From: Paramacrobiotus metropolitanus
Lineage: Eukaryota; Tardigrada; Eutardigrada; Parachela; Macrobiotidae
Reading direction: 5' to 3'
Assembly (NCBI RefSeq): GCF_019649055.1
Contig: NW_026570365.1
Location: forward strand, 124,001 to 188,000
Length of the DNA: 64,000 nucleotides
Shown here: piece after piece, positions 1-11,643 of the stretch
Layout: every line of letters begins with the position of its first letter
How positions within the stretch are numbered: position 1 is the first letter of the stretch
Program-made: the position numbers and the translations under genes
The notes under the pieces: generated by a model
What the model saw: the letters and a program-made list of their open reading frames with translations, nothing else
What the model was told of the DNA's origin: nothing
Databases searched by the model: none

Positions 1-237
1 ATGCAAAGCAGACAAGCATTAAAAGGCTGCCGTCGTTGCCCGTTCACCATAATGCAATGCATATTAAAAATGTAAAAATGAGAAATCTCCACTAATTAGT
101 AAGTTCTAAGATCTGATGCTAAGATCAGTCCACTAACACCGATTACCTAACCGGTGCCGCGTCAGGGGTTGGGGTTCGGAGAGGGGTTATAGTACTTCAA
201 AGTACTGCTTCATCTACAAATTAATGCAATACTTTGC

Positions 238-362
238 AGGAGAAAATGTGAATGAAAAAATGTAAAACGTGAAAATACAAAATTTGAAAATGTGAAAATA
301 TGAAAATGTGAAAGTTCGAAAATGTAAAAATGTGAAAAACGAAATGCAAGAATGTGAAAAAC
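238..362. repeat. A-rich degenerate short tandem repeat
   Basis: About ten imperfect copies of a 10-12 bp unit of the form TGTGAAAATA / TGTAAAAA run head to tail. The stretch 1-500 holds no recognisable gene. An opposite-strand open frame across it is phenylalanine/threonine repeats created by the A-rich repeat and is not a gene. Confidence 0.7.
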
Positions 363-504
363 TGGTTGGTGTCGCTTCAGAGGGTTGGGGTGTTAGCCCA
401 GGGGGGGGGAGGTGCGAGAACATGAAAAAATGATCGCCTAATCGAAGATTAAAGGCGCATAATCGTCCGTATCGGCCTTTCCGGAAATCAAACGCGTCTA
501 CCAC

Positions 505-1930
505 AGTACTTTCAAAGTATTGCTTTACTTCGCAGTACTGCTATACTTTAAAATGCCCCAGAACTTAATCGTCAGTTTCGGCCTGTTCAGGGATGTTCGG
601 GAAGGTCACCTTGGTACTGAAAGTAATACAATACTTTCAAAGTATTGCATTACTTTCGAAGAACTGCCATACTTTCAATTGCCTCAGCACTTAATCGTCA
701 GTTTCGGCCTGTTCGGGGATGTTCGGGAAAGTCACCTTGGTACTGAAAGTATACAATACTTTCAAAGTATTGCATTACTTCCAAAGTAATGCAATACTTT
801 AAAAATGCCACAGCACTAGATCGTCTGTTTCGGCCTGTTCGGGGATGTTCGGGAAGGTCACCTTGGTACTGAAAGTTATGCAGTACTTTAAAAGTATTGC
901 ATTACTTTCGAAGTACTGCCATACTTTCAAATGCCTCAGCACTTAATCGTCTGTTTCGGCCTGTTCGGGGATGTTCGGGAAGGTCACCTTGGTACTGAAA
1001 GTAATACAATACTTTCAAAGTATTGCATTACTTCAGAAGTACTGCAGTAGTTTAAAATGCCTATGCGCTTGATCGTCTGTTTCGGCTTGTTCGGCGATGT
1101 TCGGGAAAGTCACTTTGGCACAACAATACTTTGAAAGTACTGTTGTACTTTCATAATACTGCAATACTTTAAAAGTACAGGAATACTTTAAAAGTATTCC
1201 TGTACTTTAAATACTTTAAAAGTACTTTAAATACTTTAATACTTTAAATACTTTAATACTTTAAAAACTTTAATACTTTAAATACTTTAATACTTTAATA
1301 GTATTCCTGTACTTTTAAAGTATTGCATCACTTTTAAGGACAGCAATACTTTTCAAGTATTGCTTTTAAAGTTTTGCAGTACTTAAAAACGCCTCAGCGC
1401 TTGATCGTCTGTTTCGGCTTGTTCGGAGTTGTTCGGGAAGGTCACTTTCGCCCAGCAATACTTTGAAAGTACTGTTGTACTTCAGAAGTATTGCTGTACT
1501 TTTCAAGTACTGCAATACTTTAAAATGCCTCAAGGCTTTATCCTTTGTTTCGGCTTGTCAAAGTGCAAAATGTAACTCTAAAGTGCTGCTGTACCAATGT
1601 GACCTTCCCGAACAGCGCCGAACAAGCCGAAACTGACGATCAAGCGCTGTACTGCAATACTTTAAAAGTAATACTTTAAAAGTATTAGTACTAGAACTAC
1701 AACCATAGTACTACAACTCGGCGACGACAATACTTTAAGTATTGCAATACTTTAAAAGTGCATTAATACTTTAAAGGTATTGCTGTACTTTAAAAGTAAT
1801 GCAATACTTTAAAATGCCTCAGCGCTATATCGTCTGTTTCGGCTTGTTCGGCGTTGTTCGGGAAGGTCACTTTGGCATAGCAGTACTTTGAAAGTACGGG
1901 TGCACTTTAGAAGTATTGCTGGACAGAAAG
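505..1930. repeat. 126-bp satellite array with AGTATTGC/GCAATACT palindromic spacers
   Basis: A core ending in GTTTCGGCCTGTTC recurs at 571, 697, 823, 949 and 1075, a spacing of exactly 126 bp. Further diverged cores occur near 1407, 1540 and 1823, and one inverted core lies near 1600-1645. Between cores are many short inverted repeats of AATACTTT and AAAGTATT, partly expanded into simple ACTTTAAAT runs (1190-1310). The open frame at 520-789 is a product of this repeat. Array edges are approximate because the last units are degenerate. Confidence 0.85.
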
Positions 1931-2936
1931 CCAGCAGTACGTACTGTCTCCAGGCAATACAGTATGCAAAGCAATATGCAAAGCACTTCGATTAACAAGC
2001 TGTACCTTATTAACAACAACAACTAAATATTATTGAAGTACCTAATATTACAGTAACTACTATACTGCAGTGCCTACGTTAGCGCTCTGCAAAGGTTAAT
2101 CTATTGCAAAATTACTAATGGGAGTGTATTTAATTAGATAGTATTTGCACGACAAAATTGACGTACAAAATTTGGTTTGTAATTGCCAGTGTAGTACTTA
2201 GCGTTCAGACTGACGACCTCCACACAATAAGTGCAAGTGTTGCAACATTAAATTTTGCTATCAATGACGTGTCAATCGCTGTCAATGGTACCTGCATTCC
2301 TGATCACTGTCCACTGCTGTTACCCAGGGGCTTAGGTATTACACGCTTGTGCAATCAATACTCAGTATCGACCGCACGATGAGAAAGTATTAGTGAACTG
2401 CACCAGGGCGCACGGCGAGATGTGGAATTACAAACAATAAGGTAACAATTACAGCACTGCCATAAATAATTAATATTGCAACAATACGAGTACGGACGGT
2501 GCGACGGCAGTGATCAGTCAACAGTGCATTACACGGTACGTCGATAAACAAAGCAATTGGTACTTGACCATAGTACCACAACTCGGCGACGACATAATTG
2601 TATGATTTATTAGCGCCTAAGTAAGTACTCAAAACAATGGTATAAGCAGCAAAAGTGCACATGCATGCACCAATGGTGCAATTGAATGCACCATGTGACC
2701 ATTGGTACGGATCTTTACTGGTGCCGGGATTTTTTATCCAACAGACCCCTCTAACGTTTTCTCAACTGATTTCAACTTTTTTCAACTGCACATCGAGACT
2801 TTAAAAATACACAAAACACATTTAATAATACACAACTGTGTAATAACACACACTTTTTTAACCTATGGTCAGGGTTATTCACCAGTGCTTAAGTTTTGCT
2901 GGCGAACTTGCCGAAAAAACGACATTGTTCTCATAA
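1931..2936. other. No gene seen; satellite flank
   Basis: No convincing coding sequence. A short segment near 2570-2595 (CCATAGTACCACAACTCGGC) matches one inside the satellite near 1693-1715, so the satellite flank is partly duplicated. Open frames here are below 95 codons and show no family resemblance. Confidence 0.5.
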
Positions 2937-3088
2937 TTGCTGACTGGAAGCAGTTTTTGCTTGACGAGAATTCAGGGCCTTAGTGACAAAATTTATATCT
3001 TTGCAGAACCAAGAATACGCACTTTCTTGGCAGCCCCACAGTAGTCGCAGTAATAGCACAAAAATTAATGGTACTTTACTACTGTAAT

Positions 3089-4332
3089 CGACCGGAGCGC
3101 AGCGAAGGTCATCTAATTCAGGCGAAATGAAAAAGTGTCTGTCTGTCTGTTTGTTACGGAAGTAAACGATGACGTCATAAGCGGAAGTAAAAAATGACGT
3201 CATAGTTCTGCTCCAAACGTCCCTGGCGAATACGGGATTATGATTAAATTTTATGAGTGGATGTGCGCTGTTTATATAGGTACACTGCTGTATTGAAAAG
3301 CATTGTAACTACGCCATAGGTCATGAATACGACGACATGCATCGGCATCCCAAATACCTCAAATTAAAGCTTTTTTAAACCTAAAAGCGGACATGTCTGC
3401 TGTGATGATCGAGTGGCTACTGGCAATTCATCACAGCATATTTCAGCTACTGCCAATGACTAAACGAGACTCCCATCGACCTCTGGACTTTTCTTAGAGC
3501 AAATCTGACCTCGGGATCATTTTCAGCGCATTTTTCTGATATAGAAACCATTTTTCAAAATTGTTTCTGAAAGAAAAAATTTCTGACTGTCGGGGCCCCA
3601 TACGCACCTCAATAACCTTGGGTGGCTGCAATGGCGCCACTAACAAAACTCTTATTTTTGCATTTCAAACACTTTTGACAAGTCGGTGGCTTATAGGACC
3701 CCGGCAGTCAGAAATTTTCCTTTAAAAACAGTTTAAAAATGGTTTTCTATATCAGAAAATTCGCTGAAAATTATCCCGAGGTCAGATTTGCTTTAAGAAA
3801 AGTCCCGAGGTCGATGGGAATTTCGTTTAGTCACTGGCTACTGCAACCACACGTCTCATCCCCACTGTTTTCTTAAACCACCAAAGACTGCCGCCAGCTT
3901 GCCAAGACGTTGGTGACACCAGTACCTGATTTTTGCATACAGTCGAAATTCTGCAATTTTTTTCCCAAAATGCAGCCGGGTGAAAAAGTGAACAACCATA
4001 AAATGGCCTCCGCGCTTCGCTGCAAGCATTCGCCTCGCGGCATGCCCCTTTGTATGTATGTGACCGGCAAAAATCCCACTCCCATTCCCCGTCTCGGAAA
4101 AATGTTTTGCTGCCGTACACCCCATGCCAACAACCCGGAGTGGCACTGGCAACCCGTGGCCCTAATGGTGATATTCGGACATGCTACCACACTGCATCTG
4201 CCATGTTATTTTCTGCTCTGCCCGTTGAAAAACAAACTTTTACAAATTAGCCGTTACAGACACTTTCAGTCTTCAACCTTAATAAGAGCTGCGCTCCGGT
4301 CAACCAATGCACAGTTCGGTGCATTTTCCTAG
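3089..4332 (+). mobile_element. HINE/Helentron-like non-autonomous element A (full length)
   Basis: The element starts CGACCGGAGCGCAGCGAAGG directly after a host T and ends TTTTCCTAG before a host T. An inverted copy of the start (GCTGCGCTCCGGTCA) lies about 30 bp inside the 3' end, followed by a hairpin (AATGCAC...GTGCATT). These asymmetric terminal inverted repeats, a 3' hairpin, a CTRR end and T|T insertion match published Helentron-associated elements. Near its 5' end is a direct repeat of GGAAGTAAA-n-ATGACGTCATA. GTAAT also occurs on both sides (3084-3088 and 4332-4336), so a 5-bp target duplication is an alternative reading. Open frames inside (e.g. 3910-4332) match no known protein. 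Confidence 0.75.
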
Positions 4333-4537
4333 TAATACCAGAAAATGTGCGTATCCACACAAAAATTGCCGAAAATGACAAGAAAACAGCGGACAAGCAG
4401 ACACACAGGAAGCTGTATGACAGTTCAGTAGCACAATAATATGACCCCAAATAACCGAGCAAAGGTGATTGGTCATTAGCGGCAATGCAGCAAGCGGTGG
4501 ATATTTAAAGACACGGTATTAAATCGTGAGACCGTCT

Positions 4538-4987
4538 TTATCCGAGATACCAGTTTGTTCGCGGCACCACATAACTCGTGCGAAATCTCTGAATAAAGCG
4601 GTCTGGCAGTGCCGGATTCCGCTGCTGCTTCAAGCCTCCTAAGTTTTCCAAGAAGGCAGCCAAAAGCTTTGGGTTGGATGGCCTCGGCGCCGTTGATGGC
4701 CTGGCCTGGTCTTCTCCTGAGTATTTTGCGCGGACAAGGTGGGCCGGGTCAGGTATGTGAGAATACTCCGGCTGGTAGCGGAAGGCAAAGGCGGTTGACG
4801 GTTTATCTCGCTGCATATTGAAGTAATGCCTTCGGCGCCACGGTTGGACCTGAACGGTGGAATTCTCGGAGTGCTTCAAAGCGGCGATTATCCACTCTGA
4901 TACATTAACAGCCAGTATGGTTAAAGTGCTGAGCACAACAACGGTGACCAAGACACGATGTATAACAGCCGATTTGCAGTTAAACAT
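4538..4987 (-). CDS. Small membrane-anchored protein, unrecognised family, copy 1
   Basis: A 149-aa single-exon frame. Residues about 10-32 are a hydrophobic segment after a short basic N-terminus, suggesting a signal anchor with most of the protein on the far side of the membrane; NVS just after it is a potential N-glycosylation site. The middle carries a DPAHLVRAKYS segment and the C-terminus has SNPKLLAAFLENLG and ends NWYLG. I do not recognise the family. Reality is supported by a paralog at 19025-19507 that keeps the same start context (NCK), hydrophobic segment, RAKYS motif and NW-aromatic-LG end despite strong divergence. A TATA box lies about 115 bp upstream. Function unknown. Confidence 0.65.
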   Translation of the reverse strand: MFNCKSAVIHRVLVTVVVLSTLTILAVNVSEWIIAALKHSENSTVQVQPWRRRHYFNMQRDKPSTAFAFRYQPEYSHIPDPAHLVRAKYSGEDQARPSTAPRPSNPKLLAAFLENLGGLKQQRNPALPDRFIQRFRTSYVVPRTNWYLG

Positions 4988-5097
4988 TTTACCAAAATAT
5001 TAAAACGCAGACTGATTTAATAATTCTGTTCAAGCATTTGATGCAAATTGTCATCACAAATAAAACGTGGGGCTCCTTACACATTCTTATTTGCAAG

Positions 5098-5105
5098 TTT
5101 ATATA
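5098..5105 (-). promoter_or_regulatory. TATA box of family copy 1
   Basis: TATATAAA on the minus strand, 111-118 bp upstream of the ATG at 4987. The same sequence, preceded by GAGTA, is kept at the equivalent place in the broken 49-kb copy (50455-50462). Confidence 0.55.
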
Positions 5106-7834
5106 CTCGTTTTAAAAGTCCGCACAATTAAGCAATTCCGTGACTTATTTTAACAACCCCAATTCTTGTTGGGTGTTGTACAGTTTGTGCGTCATGATGG
5201 GAATTTATTCAGTTACTGCTGTAAATCATTAGGCCGATCGCATCCTGAATGTCAATTTCATTGAGGTAAAAATGTGCTTTCCATACTTGATTGGTGGTTT
5301 TATGACCTTTATCTTGCGTGACTTCCCTCATCTTCTGCTCCCGTTTAGAAAATTTCAGGATGTGTGCTAAGAAACATTAATATAAACAGAGGCGGATTCG
5401 ACACCCAAGTGGCTTGTTTCCGGACTTGTTTTCAAACAACTTAATGGCCACCCACGAGCTCAACAGCGGAAATTCAAAGCACTCATTCCAATTTGACATC
5501 CGGATTTGCCGGCTACAAGTCACGTCTATTCATTTCTCTGATAGGATGTTGTAACTATTCAAAGCTTCAATGGCAGAGAACAGTGCGAATGCACTTCGGA
5601 TGCTCAAAGAAGATATTTATTAAAGGTCATGATATCAAATGGCTCTTTAGACCATTTAAGAAATTTCATTCACGGATGGCTATACACCAACCTTTACGCA
5701 GCTTAAAACGAAATTAATGCCCTATCAGGTGTTTTTGTAAGTAATTATTTAATACCTCATATTAGCAACAACGTTGGCAGTGGCACTACAGATACACATG
5801 GAAAAGTGTATGTAGCCCCAGTGAACAGTCTAGTCGGAGTTCCGGAACTGACTGGGTCATTTTCAATAAACACACTTTATTAGCTATCGGTATCCTTCAA
5901 TATTTCGGTCGTCATGAAAACGCGGAAATAATTGGTGCTGATGTCGCAATACCCAATAATTGGTTCCAGTACCCAATTATTTCTTCCTGGTTGAACAACC
6001 CAGGTGCAAGAGCACGCAGCAGCGAGCGGAGTAATTGGTTAAAACAAGGGCCAGTATCCGGCTTATTATTGCAAATCGTTATGTAATGTGCCACATTCTC
6101 TATGTGTGTACATATGCATTATACGAGTATGTTCAGATTATTAAGGTATATGGCTGATAGCTTCCGCCTTCCATTACTGCTGCCTGAGCCTTAGCAATTT
6201 ATGCTTCCATTAAGGAAAAATAATCGGTAAAAAACGAACCCTCTCAGGCAGGGTTTTCGGCTACGACCTTTCAGAACGTAGTGTTGGTCTTCTTTGGTTG
6301 GGTGGCTCTGGCGTATCTCAAACGGGGCAATATACAAAATAGATCGTAGATCTTAATCTAGATGTTATTTCTCCAGCCGCGGAGCACCGTCCTGTGCTCA
6401 GCTGCTCATTATGGAAACATCGCATTATGGGAAATAGGGGCTGACGTTCCCGCTGGCCTACAGAGTACTATAAGGATCGTCTCCATCGAAAAGGGAACGG
6501 ATGATCTGCATAACAAGGGTAACGTCTGTAATTATGTTGTACTGTAATCGTTAGCTACTTTAGCCTAAACTGCTTTCTTCCTTAATCTAACTGATCTTTA
6601 GTGACTCGGTATGGGTATGAGCAAACTGCTGACTTCCGCCAGTTGACATTTTCCAGATAACTGCGCGCTGGAGAAGCTGATAATTCAGCGGTAGCATCAA
6701 CTATAAAACCATGCCGCCAAAGCAGTTCGAACGCCAAAAACGTTCAAGCATTAAAAGGGATCATCGGAGGTAATGAATTTTGATTCTGGCGAGCGGCATG
6801 CTTTTTGTCTCGCCTTGACGTTAATGTTCTGTCGCGGTTGAGATTTATTAGTGGCCATCTGGGTGGTCAGATGCTGTTTTCGTGGGATCGTCAAGATTTT
6901 CATGCTGCCTTCTGCAGCTGCAAATGTTCATCGTCATTTATAAGAATTCACTGATGCAGTTCGCGTCGAACGCGTTTTTCCCACCCACCCGTTTCCTATT
7001 TTCAAAGAGGAAATTGGGGCGTTTGTTGTTTGTTTATTGTGTTTTCCTTGTTCACTCATTGTATACATCATTGTTTTACCATTAAAATACCCGGCAAACC
7101 GCGTTGTCGTTCGGTTATCGTACACGCGAGCAGCAGAATTAAATATTTTTATTGATTAGCAAAAGTCGAACGAAAAGATTCCCACAGACCAGTAGGATTC
7201 ACACAGACAGGATTCACACAGACGAAAGGATTCACACAAACCATTGAAAATATCGGCAAACTGTTCCAGCGGTTTTTAAAAAATTAGAAAAAGAAAAAAT
7301 GTTCAATGTAACTGAATCAAAGTATGACCCACATTCCACTAACGATGCCAACGATATCCAGGTTTAACGAAAGGTTTGTGGAAGAGCCCGTATATCCATC
7401 AGGCAACCCAGAAATTCGTTTGAACTGATCGGTTTACTGATAATCGTTTGGATTGATCCGTCTACATAACGCTTCCTAATCTGCAATACATTTTGGATTT
7501 GGCAAATTTAAGAGGTCGCGTAAACGGTGCATTTGAACTGTAAAACTTTCAGAAACAGACATTAATGATGATGTTAAGTATGTCCACTGTAATAGGCTGT
7601 TTTTATTTTTCGGTTTGACAATATTTATGTACATTCGGTACGGAATCGGAACTGGTATATTCGGAACTGATGTGCATTCGACAGATCGGAATTCAAAATG
7701 CAGACTGATCCTGTGCCGCACCGCAAGTAACACATGATGTAATTGTAAACCACATAAGCTGGCCAGTGCACCTATCTTTCTCGCCGAGATATCTGTAAAA
7801 CACGTATCTAAACGTGCCGGTAAACCAGGTTTGT
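5106..7834. other. Duplicated flank and gene-free DNA
   Basis: To about 6090 this continues the duplicated block (5840-6015 also matches 20490-20665). At 6230-6350 is a diverged repeat related to 41000-41125. At 7195-7245 a short tandem of AGGATTCACACAGAC occurs three to four times. A short frame at 6711-6770 (basic, followed by GTAATG) could be a first exon but nothing supports it. No convincing gene. Confidence 0.5.
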
Positions 7835-8700
7835 CGACCGGAGCGCAGCGAAGGTCATCTAATTCAGGCGAAATGAAAAAGTGTCTGTCTGTCTGTTTGT
7901 TACGGAAGTAAACGATGACGTCATAAGCGGAAGTAAAAAATGACGTCATAGTTCTGCTCCAAACGTCCCTGGCGAATACGGGATTATGATTAAATTTTAT
8001 GAGTGGATGTGCGCTGTTTATATAGGTACACTGCTGTATTGAAAAGCATTGTAACTACGCCATAGGTCATGAATACGACGACATGCATCGGCATCCCAAA
8101 TACCTCAAATTAAAGCTTTTTTAAACCTAAAGCGGACATGTCTGCTGTGATGATCGAGTGGCTACTGGCAATTCATCACAGCATATTTCAGCTACTGCCA
8201 ATGACTAAACGAGACTCCCATCGACCTCTGGACTTTTCTTAGAGCAAATCTGACCTCGGGATCATTTTCAGCGCATTTTTCTGATATAGAAACCATTTTT
8301 CAAAATTGTTTCTGAAAGAAAAAATTTCTGACTGTCGGGGCCCCATACGCACCTCAATAACCTTGGGTGGCTGCAATGGCGCCACTAACAAAACTCTTAT
8401 TTTTGCATTTCAAACACTTTTGACAAGTCGGTGGCTTATAGGACCCCGGCAGTCAGAAATTTTTCCTTTAAAAAACAGTTTAAAAAATGGTTTTCTATAT
8501 CAGAAAAATTCGCTGAAAATTATCCCGAGGTCAGATTTGCTTTAAGAAAAGTCCCGAGGTCGATGGGAATTTCGTTTAGTCACTGGCTACTGCAACCACA
8601 CGTCTCATCCCCACTGTTTTCTTAAACCACCAAAGACTGCCGCCAGCTTGCCAAGACGTTGGTGACACCAGTACCTGATTTTTGCATACAGTCGAAATTC
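7835..8700 (+). mobile_element. HINE-like element B, 3'-truncated
   Basis: Almost identical to the first ~870 bp of element A, starting CGACCGGAGCGCAGCG after a host T, and cut off in the middle of the element at GTCGAAATTC. It is followed by 47 bp of AT-rich sequence and then by the inverted full-length element C, so B and C form a very large imperfect palindrome. Confidence 0.8.
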
Positions 8701-8747
8701 ATTTATATATCATTTATATATCGAATTTTATTTATATATTTTATTTA
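8701..8747. repeat. AT-rich junction between two inverted elements
   Basis: Forty-seven bases, almost pure A/T, with repeated ATTTATATATC units. It separates the truncation point of element B from the 3' end of element C. Confidence 0.7.
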
Positions 8748-9994
8748 CTAGGAAAATGCACCGAACTGTGCATTGGTTGACCGGAGCGCAGCTCTTATTA
8801 AGGTTGAAGACTGAAAGTGTCTGTAACGGCTAATTTGTAAAAGTTTGTTTTTCAACGGGCAGAGCAGAAAATAACATGGCAGATGCAGTGTGGTAGCATG
8901 TCCGAATATCACCATTAGGGCCACGGGTTGCCAGTGCCACTCCGGGTTGTTGGCATGGGGTGTACGGCAGCAAAACATTTTTCCGAGACGGGGAATGGGA
9001 GTGGGATTTTTGCCGGTCACATACATACAAAGGGGCATGCCGCGAGGCGAATGCTTGCAGCGAAGCGCGGAGGCCATTTTATGGTTGTTCACTTTTTCAC
9101 CCGGCTGCATTTTGGGAAAAAAATTGCAGAATTTCGACTGTATGCAAAAATCAGGTACTGGTGTCACCAACGTCTTGGCAAGCTGGCGGCAGTCTTTGGT
9201 GGTTTAAGAAAACAGTGGGGATGAGACGTGTGGTTGCAGTAGCCAGTGACTAAACGAAATTCCCATCGACCTCGGGACTTTTCTTAAAGCAAATCTGACC
9301 TCGGGATAATTTTCAGCGAATTTTTCTGATATAGAAAACCATTTTTAAACTGTTTTTTAAAGGAAAAATTTCTGACTGCCGGGGTCCTATAAGCCACCGA
9401 CTTGTCAAAAGTGTTTGAAATGCAAAAATAAGAGTTTTGTTAGTGGCGCCATTGCAGCCACCCAAGGTTATTGAGGTGCGTATGGGGCCCCGACAGTCAG
9501 AAATTTTTTCTTTCAGAAACAATTTTGAAAAATGGTTTCTATATCAGAAAAATGCGCTGAAAATGATCCCGAGGTCAGATTTGCTCTAAGAAAAGTCCAG
9601 AGGTCGATGGGAGTCTCGTTTAGTCATTGGCAGTAGCTGAAATATGCTGTGATGAATTGCCAGTAGCCACTCGATCATCACAGCAGACATGTCCGCTTTT
9701 AGGTTTAAAAAAGCTTTAATTTGAGGTATTTGGGATGCCGATGCATGTCGTCGTATTCATGACCTATGGCGTAGTTACAATGCTTTTCAATACAGCAGTG
9801 TACCTATATAAACAGCGCACATCCACTCATAAAATTTAATCATAATCCCGTATTCGCCAGGGACGTTTGGAGCAGAACTATGACGTCATTTTTTACTTCC
9901 GCTTATGACGTCATCGTTTACTTCCGTAACAAACAGACAGACAGACACTTTTTCATTTCGCCTGAATTAGATGACCTTCGCTGCGCTCCGGTCG
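8748..9994 (-). mobile_element. HINE-like element C (full length, inverted)
   Basis: Near-identical to element A in reverse orientation. Its 3' end reads (minus strand) TTTTCCTAG before a host T, and its 5' end CGACCGG follows a host T. The open frames in it (8748-9170 minus, 8890-9253 plus) are the same as those in element A, because the copies are nearly identical, and do not show coding conservation. Confidence 0.8.
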
Positions 9995-11643
9995 ATAAAT
10001 GTTTTCCAATAATTTTAACCGGATTTGCCAATAAACAAACTGAAAAATGCCGAAATTTTATATCAGATTATTTTTTTTATTATTAGATAAGTATTTTAAA
10101 TAAATCAAAATTTTCAGTCAGTCATAACACTGATAACAGCTGCGAAAGCGTGAGTAATAACGTAACCGCCCATGGAGAAGTTTGCTCATATCGCCCGGGA
10201 GCCCAGATAAGGGAGAGTAATATAAGGGGAGCCCATATAAGGCAGTAATCGAAGTATAGTTAAAGCGAGCAACATGTGAGAAAAACCGGAGTACCGTTTC
10301 TTATGTTAATGTCCACGACATAAGCGTTTTCAGTTTCACCTTTCAATGTGCTACAGTCAGTACAGTAAATAAAAATCTAATCCTGCTTACTGGAATAATC
10401 AAATTGAATGAGCCAATGACATCCCCTTGTATGAGCTACATCGGGCACTGATCGGGAATGGACACAGTATTGTTTTCCTTGGCAGTTTTGCTGAAACTGT
10501 GCTAGCTGCATAATTATTAAAACGGGATAAGGTAGACATAGTACTGTACATACCCGGTACTTATTTGACAAGCTTCAAAAAACAAAAAGAAATGACAAAA
10601 TCTGGTAATACAGTGTTGGTATCTTGCAGATATGATCTGTGCAATAAGTATCACATCGAAAATTTAAGCAACCTTCACCTGCTATAAATTCGGTAAAAAA
10701 TTCTGTCTGTTTTATTTTATGATTTCTTTAGTTAATGGATCGCACGGCAATGGCAAAGCAGAATTCTGTTGTTTCGTTACATGATCATCAGCTCTGGACA
10801 AAATACACAAGATTTGAAAGTTGACTGAACAGAAAACATTCGTGTATACGCTATCCTGTATATCTTAACACTATTACTCGTATCTGTTCATAACGTATAC
10901 GCTGAATTATTCAAAAACAAATCAAGAATAGTGTGTAAATTGAGTTTAGGTTTACATTGCAAATTCTGGAATACTACTATTATCCGGAATATTGCATCTT
11001 ACAATTATCCGGGTTTTCTAAACGTCGAGCTAACTAAAATGCCTAGCGTTTTTGTTTTTTTGGCCTTATGAACACCTTCCGACAATTTTGCATAGGTCAG
11101 TACAGACTGGTATTCGTATGTTCCTACAAAAGGAACCGACCGCAGTTACTGCCGGGTTGGACTCTGCTATAGGACCAGCGTGACCCCACCTTCGTTTTCG
11201 TAACAAACCGATAGCAGGAACTGCCAGACTACTTTATAGGTCACCAGGTTGACGTCACCCCAAATTCCGTAACGAGCATCTGTTTGTGCGGCTTTACTGA
11301 ATTACAGAACAAACTTCAGAATATGGACTAAGTCGGTCACGTATACATGGGTGCCGCATCATATTATCGGTAGTACCATGGGCTCTTACGACGGATAACT
11401 GAATTCATAAGAAATGTTCCTTTCCAGACAAAGTAATATCGGAATGGGTTTCTAACAAATACGAAACTTTTTAAAGCAAATATGCAGGGAGCATTTATCT
11501 AAAATACTATCAAGAACAAAATAATATGCGAGTTAAAAAGTACCCTGTACATATGTGTAACCGCATATATGCATCGTAATGGTTCAAGCGATAAAAACTT
11601 GTTCATGAAATCATGGAAGAATGAATTTGAGGGCGCTTCCGCA
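9995..11643. other. No gene seen
   Basis: AT-rich. A short duplicated GGGAGCCCA-ATAAG segment lies at 10196-10245. No coding sequence or RNA gene that I can support; this contains whatever 3' UTR the calcineurin-like gene has. Confidence 0.5.

Larger units (their letters stand above)
2937..6090. repeat. Segmental duplication block, copy 1 (contains family gene copy 1)
   Basis: This block aligns by eye with 49465-51140 and, from the gene outward, with 18960-20700. Shared landmarks are TATCTTTG(C/T)AGAAC near 2997 and 49511, the AAGAAAACAGCGG segment (4380 and 49686), the small membrane-protein gene, the CCAAGTGGC segment upstream of it, and GGAACTGACTGGGTCAT near 5843 and 51116. Copy 1 carries a 1.24-kb transposon that the 49-kb copy lacks. 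Edges are approximate. Confidence 0.8.

Noticed and set aside
505-1930. CRISPR-like regular spacing
   Set aside because: The host is eukaryotic, the repeats are full 126-bp tandem units and the between-core sequence is itself repeated, so there are no unique spacers.
3910-4332. 140-codon frame repeated at 8748-9170 and overlapping frames on the other strand
   Set aside because: These lie in near-identical copies of a non-autonomous element; identity of the copies explains the repeated frames. No known protein and a frame open on both strands.
6711-6770. ATG-led basic stretch ending at a GTAATG donor after a TATAAAA
   Set aside because: The TATA motif is only about 10 bp from the ATG, and no continuing exon could be found.
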